Source: Gammaproteobacteria bacterium (GTDB lineage: Bacteria > Pseudomonadota > Gammaproteobacteria > Pseudomonadales > JAUIKI01). From it: a stretch of 6,204 nt of DNA. The stretch is taken from positions 1 to 6,204 of the forward strand of contig JAUIKI010000093.1 of the NCBI GenBank assembly GCA_030430875.1. Reading direction: 5' to 3'. The translations under genes were made by a program, and so were the position numbers. The notes under the pieces were generated by a model, which did no database searches, was not told where the DNA came from, and saw nothing but the letters and a program-made list of their open reading frames with translations. Positions 4,523 to 6,204 of this stretch are shown in pieces (the first letter of the stretch is position 1; every line of letters begins with the position of its first letter).

Positions 4523-5953
4523 TTAATCTCCTTTCAAACTTGGAAATACATCCAATATAAAACGGGTGAATGCTATTTTCTGCTCAGGAAATGCTTCCAG
4601 CAATCCTACAGTTAATATAATCAACACAGCGACAGGTGCAACTAATCGCAGAAACCATCGCCACAACTGATATATTTGCATAATTTTTGGCGATAATTCC
4701 TTTCTGGTAATTTGCTCTTGCAATACCCAGCCAACGAATAATGCAATGAGCAGCCCTCCCAATGGCAACATTATATTGGTGGTTAAAAAATCCAGGGTTG
4801 CAAAAATATTACGCCCATCTAAGATGGACATATTTTCCCAGTGATTAAACGACAATACTGACCCTAATCCTAAAACCCAAGCAAGCAAGGCAACAAAAAA
4901 AGTTGCTTTGAAACGAGTTGTATTAAAACGCTCCACAGCCCATGCAACAGACGGTTCAATTAATGAAATGGCTGAACTCCAAGCAGCAAATGTTACCAAT
5001 ATGAAAAACAATACGCCAAAAAACGCACCAAACCCCATATGACCAAAAGCAATTGGCAAGGAAACAAACATTAAACCAGGACCTTCACCGGGCTCTAAAC
5101 CATTTGCAAAAACAATAGGAAAAATGACAAGACCCGCAATGATCGCAACCAACGTATCAAAAAACGCAATGGTTAAACTGGTGTTTATAATGGAAATATT
5201 TTTTGGCATATAGGCGCCATACGCCATGATTGCACCCATTCCTAAACTCAAGGTGAAAAATGCATGTCCCATTGCTTCTAACACGCTATCCCATGTTAAT
5301 TTATTAAAATCAAATGTGAATAAGAAATCCAATCCATCTTGAAAATTACCAGACATCATTGAATAGCCTAATAAGATGACTAGCAATAAAAAAAGCATTG
5401 GCATTAGAATGGTAACGGCTTTTTCCAACCCTTTATTCACTCCTCTGGCAACAACCATTGCTGTCAAAAGAATAAATACAGTGTGCCAACCTACTAATGT
5501 TAAAGGGTTAGCCAACAAATCTTCGAAAATCTTTTTTGCTACGTCAGGCGTTACTTGGCTCATTTCTCCAAAACCAAGCTTAGGGATATATGCCAACGCC
5601 CATCCTGCAACGACACTGTAATACGATAGAATTAAAAAACCTGCTAAAGCACCAAACCAACCTAACAACACCCAAGCTTTACTATGATTAGATTGGGCTG
5701 CAATTCGGCGCATACTTGTTATAGGGCTATACTGCCCATGTCGACCTAGTAAAATTTCAGCAATCATAATAGGCACACCAATTGCTAAAATACATGCGAG
5801 ATAGACCAACACAAATGCCCCGCCACCATTCTCACCAGCAATATAAGGAAATTTCCAAATATTACCCAAGCCAACTGCTGAACCAGTTGCCGCAAAAATG
5901 AAAGTCCATCGATTTCGCCAAATACCATGAATTGACTGTTGCTTTTCAGGCAT
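4523..5953 (-). CDS. Sodium-dependent transporter, NSS/SNF (LeuT-fold) family
   Basis: Inner-membrane Na+-coupled symporter of the neurotransmitter:sodium symporter family, probably importing an amino acid or similar small molecule. It has 476 residues and about 11 membrane segments, near 17-38, 45-68, 94-122, 155-169, 178-198, 228-248, 258-284, 302-338, 348-368, 387-412 and 433-455; an 11-segment form is common in bacteria. Signature GSAVGLGNIWKFPYIAGENGGGAF is at 24-47. By eye against LeuT, G24, A26, V27 and N31 match the TM1 sodium ligands, Y112 the substrate-contacting Tyr of TM3, FFTLSLG (232-238) the unwound TM6, and A323, S326 and S327 the second sodium site. LeuT Asn286 is replaced by D266. 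Start ATG has AAGGA with 7-8 bases of spacing. It is the probable first gene of the ratA-rnfH-GFA run, ending 2 bases before the leader ATG. The substrate is not predictable. Confidence 0.94.
   Translation of the reverse strand: MPEKQQSIHGIWRNRWTFIFAATGSAVGLGNIWKFPYIAGENGGGAFVLVYLACILAIGVPIMIAEILLGRHGQYSPITSMRRIAAQSNHSKAWVLLGWFGALAGFLILSYYSVVAGWALAYIPKLGFGEMSQVTPDVAKKIFEDLLANPLTLVGWHTVFILLTAMVVARGVNKGLEKAVTILMPMLFLLLVILLGYSMMSGNFQDGLDFLFTFDFNKLTWDSVLEAMGHAFFTLSLGMGAIMAYGAYMPKNISIINTSLTIAFFDTLVAIIAGLVIFPIVFANGLEPGEGPGLMFVSLPIAFGHMGFGAFFGVLFFILVTFAAWSSAISLIEPSVAWAVERFNTTRFKATFFVALLAWVLGLGSVLSFNHWENMSILDGRNIFATLDFLTTNIMLPLGGLLIALFVGWVLQEQITRKELSPKIMQIYQLWRWFLRLVAPVAVLIILTVGLLEAFPEQKIAFTRFILDVFPSLKGD
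4527..4533 (-). promoter_or_regulatory. Strong Shine-Dalgarno at the transporter/leader-ORF junction
   Basis: AAGGAGA on the minus strand lies inside the final codons of the transporter gene and ends 6-7 bases before the ATG of the 11-codon ORF. It is about 40 bases from the ratA GTG, too far to serve that start directly, and this is what points to the small ORF being translated. Confidence 0.7.
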
Positions 5954-5985
5954 AAATCATCCTTTTTAAGATGCTGAAATAATTT

Positions 5986-6103
5986 GAGACCTTTACGACA
6001 AAAGATAAGACAAGAAAAAATGAGGGAAAAAACATCAAATTAAGGCGCAAAACTGGAAATTTTTAATCATTTTTTATCGTTAGAGCTTTATTGCAAAGGT
6101 CTG
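5986..6103. mobile_element. MITE-like element with terminal inverted repeats
   Basis: About 118 bp, non-coding. The left end reads GAGACCTTTACGACAAAA and the right end, read on the other strand, CAGACCTTTGCAATAAAG. AGACCTTT is shared perfectly, with imperfect matching beyond it; an AAAAAATGA block recurs about 30 bases in from both ends. Ends of the GAGACCTTTGC type resemble those of IS5-family insertion sequences, so this may be a miniature derivative mobilised by such a transposase elsewhere in the genome. No transposase fragment is visible. No clean target duplication is seen: the flanks are AATTT on the left and AATCT on the right. It sits between the transporter start and smpB and probably lies in the transporter 5' leader or its promoter region. 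Confidence 0.62.
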
Positions 6104-6129
6104 AATCTATCATTGTCTGAAATTTTCGC

Positions 6130-6135
6130 TATACT
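6130..6135 (+). promoter_or_regulatory. Candidate -10 element for smpB
   Basis: TATACT, five of six matches to the sigma-70 consensus, lies 42 bases before the smpB ATG and just outside the right end of the MITE-like element. No good -35 is found at 16-18 bases: that position holds CTATCA, while TTGTCT at 6113-6118 is too close at 11 bases. It is the best promoter candidate in the gap but is weakly supported. Confidence 0.33.
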
Positions 6136-6158
6136 CTCAAGTCAAATGTCAGTATTTC

Positions 6159-6170
6159 AGCAAATTTGCT
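6159..6170. repeat. 12-bp perfect palindrome upstream of smpB
   Basis: AGCAAATTTGCT is its own reverse complement and ends 7 bases before the smpB ATG, exactly where a Shine-Dalgarno would be expected. It could be a protein-binding site or chance in AT-rich DNA. As RNA it could not form a stable hairpin without a loop. Confidence 0.5.
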
Positions 6171-6177
6171 ATTAACC

Positions 6178-6204
6178 ATGAAAAAAACAGCGAGATCAAA
6201 CAGT
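6178..6204 (+). CDS. smpB: SsrA-binding protein SmpB, first nine codons only (runs off the window)
   Basis: ATG at 6178 opens MKKTARSNS with no stop before the window ends. This matches the basic N-terminus of SmpB proteins, which usually continue with TIALNKKARH-like sequence. SmpB binds tmRNA and is needed for trans-translation ribosome rescue. The main support is context: smpB is normally encoded divergently beside ratA/rnfH in Gammaproteobacteria, and here it is divergent from that cluster with a transporter gene in between. There is no clear Shine-Dalgarno, because a 12-bp palindrome fills the space just upstream. Nine residues are too few for certainty. Confidence 0.68.

Noticed and set aside
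5376..5621. Plus-strand open frame opposite the NSS transporter
   Set aside because: It is a shadow of hydrophobic codons of the transporter on the opposite strand.
6113..6135. TTGTCT and TATACT as a full sigma-70 promoter
   Set aside because: The spacing is only 11 bases, too short for a sigma-70 promoter; only the -10 candidate is kept.

Overview
The window looks like a chromosomal segment from an AT-rich gammaproteobacterium. The evidence is that RppH, Orn, RatA and RnfH closely match their enterobacterial counterparts as remembered, the gene pairings are typical of the class (a HAD-IB hydrolase beside rppH, and smpB/ratA/rnfH together), and intergenic DNA is strongly AT-rich. The genus cannot be fixed from the sequence alone. 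A low-GC lineage such as the Legionellales or the Piscirickettsia/Francisella side is a guess.

Left part. rppH (RNA pyrophosphohydrolase, minus strand, GTG start at 510) is divergent from a tight plus-strand cluster. That cluster holds a HAD-IB phosphatase (762-1418), orn (oligoribonuclease, 1429-1980) and an App1-type (DUF2183) phosphatase with a signal peptide (1973-3058). The 251-base divergent gap holds a cluster of inverted repeats built from the heptamer TTAGCAT and probably both promoters. RppH starts 5'-end-dependent mRNA decay and Orn finishes decay by clearing the shortest oligonucleotides, so two ends of one pathway sit about 0.9 kb apart.

Middle. A 222-base convergent gap (3059-3280) contains no gene and no convincing terminator, only small palindromes.

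Right part. A minus-strand run reads from right to left: a sodium-coupled NSS-family transporter (5953-4523), an 11-codon leader ORF with an excellent ribosome binding site (4520-4485), ratA (GTG start at 4488), rnfH (overlapping ratA by 20 bases) and a GFA/CENP-V zinc-site protein (3706-3281). The spacing suggests one operon with translational coupling. At the right edge the first nine codons of a divergent plus-strand gene are visible. They fit smpB, the usual neighbour of ratA. Between the transporter and smpB lies a roughly 118-bp element with inverted ends (GAGACCTTT...AAAGGTCT) that looks like a MITE.

No phage, CRISPR, toxin-antitoxin locus in the strict sense, tRNA or rRNA is visible. 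No clearly new biological system was found. The points most worth a second look are the MITE, the leader minigene coupled to ratA, and the oligoribonuclease gene placed between two HAD-fold phosphatases, one of them exported.
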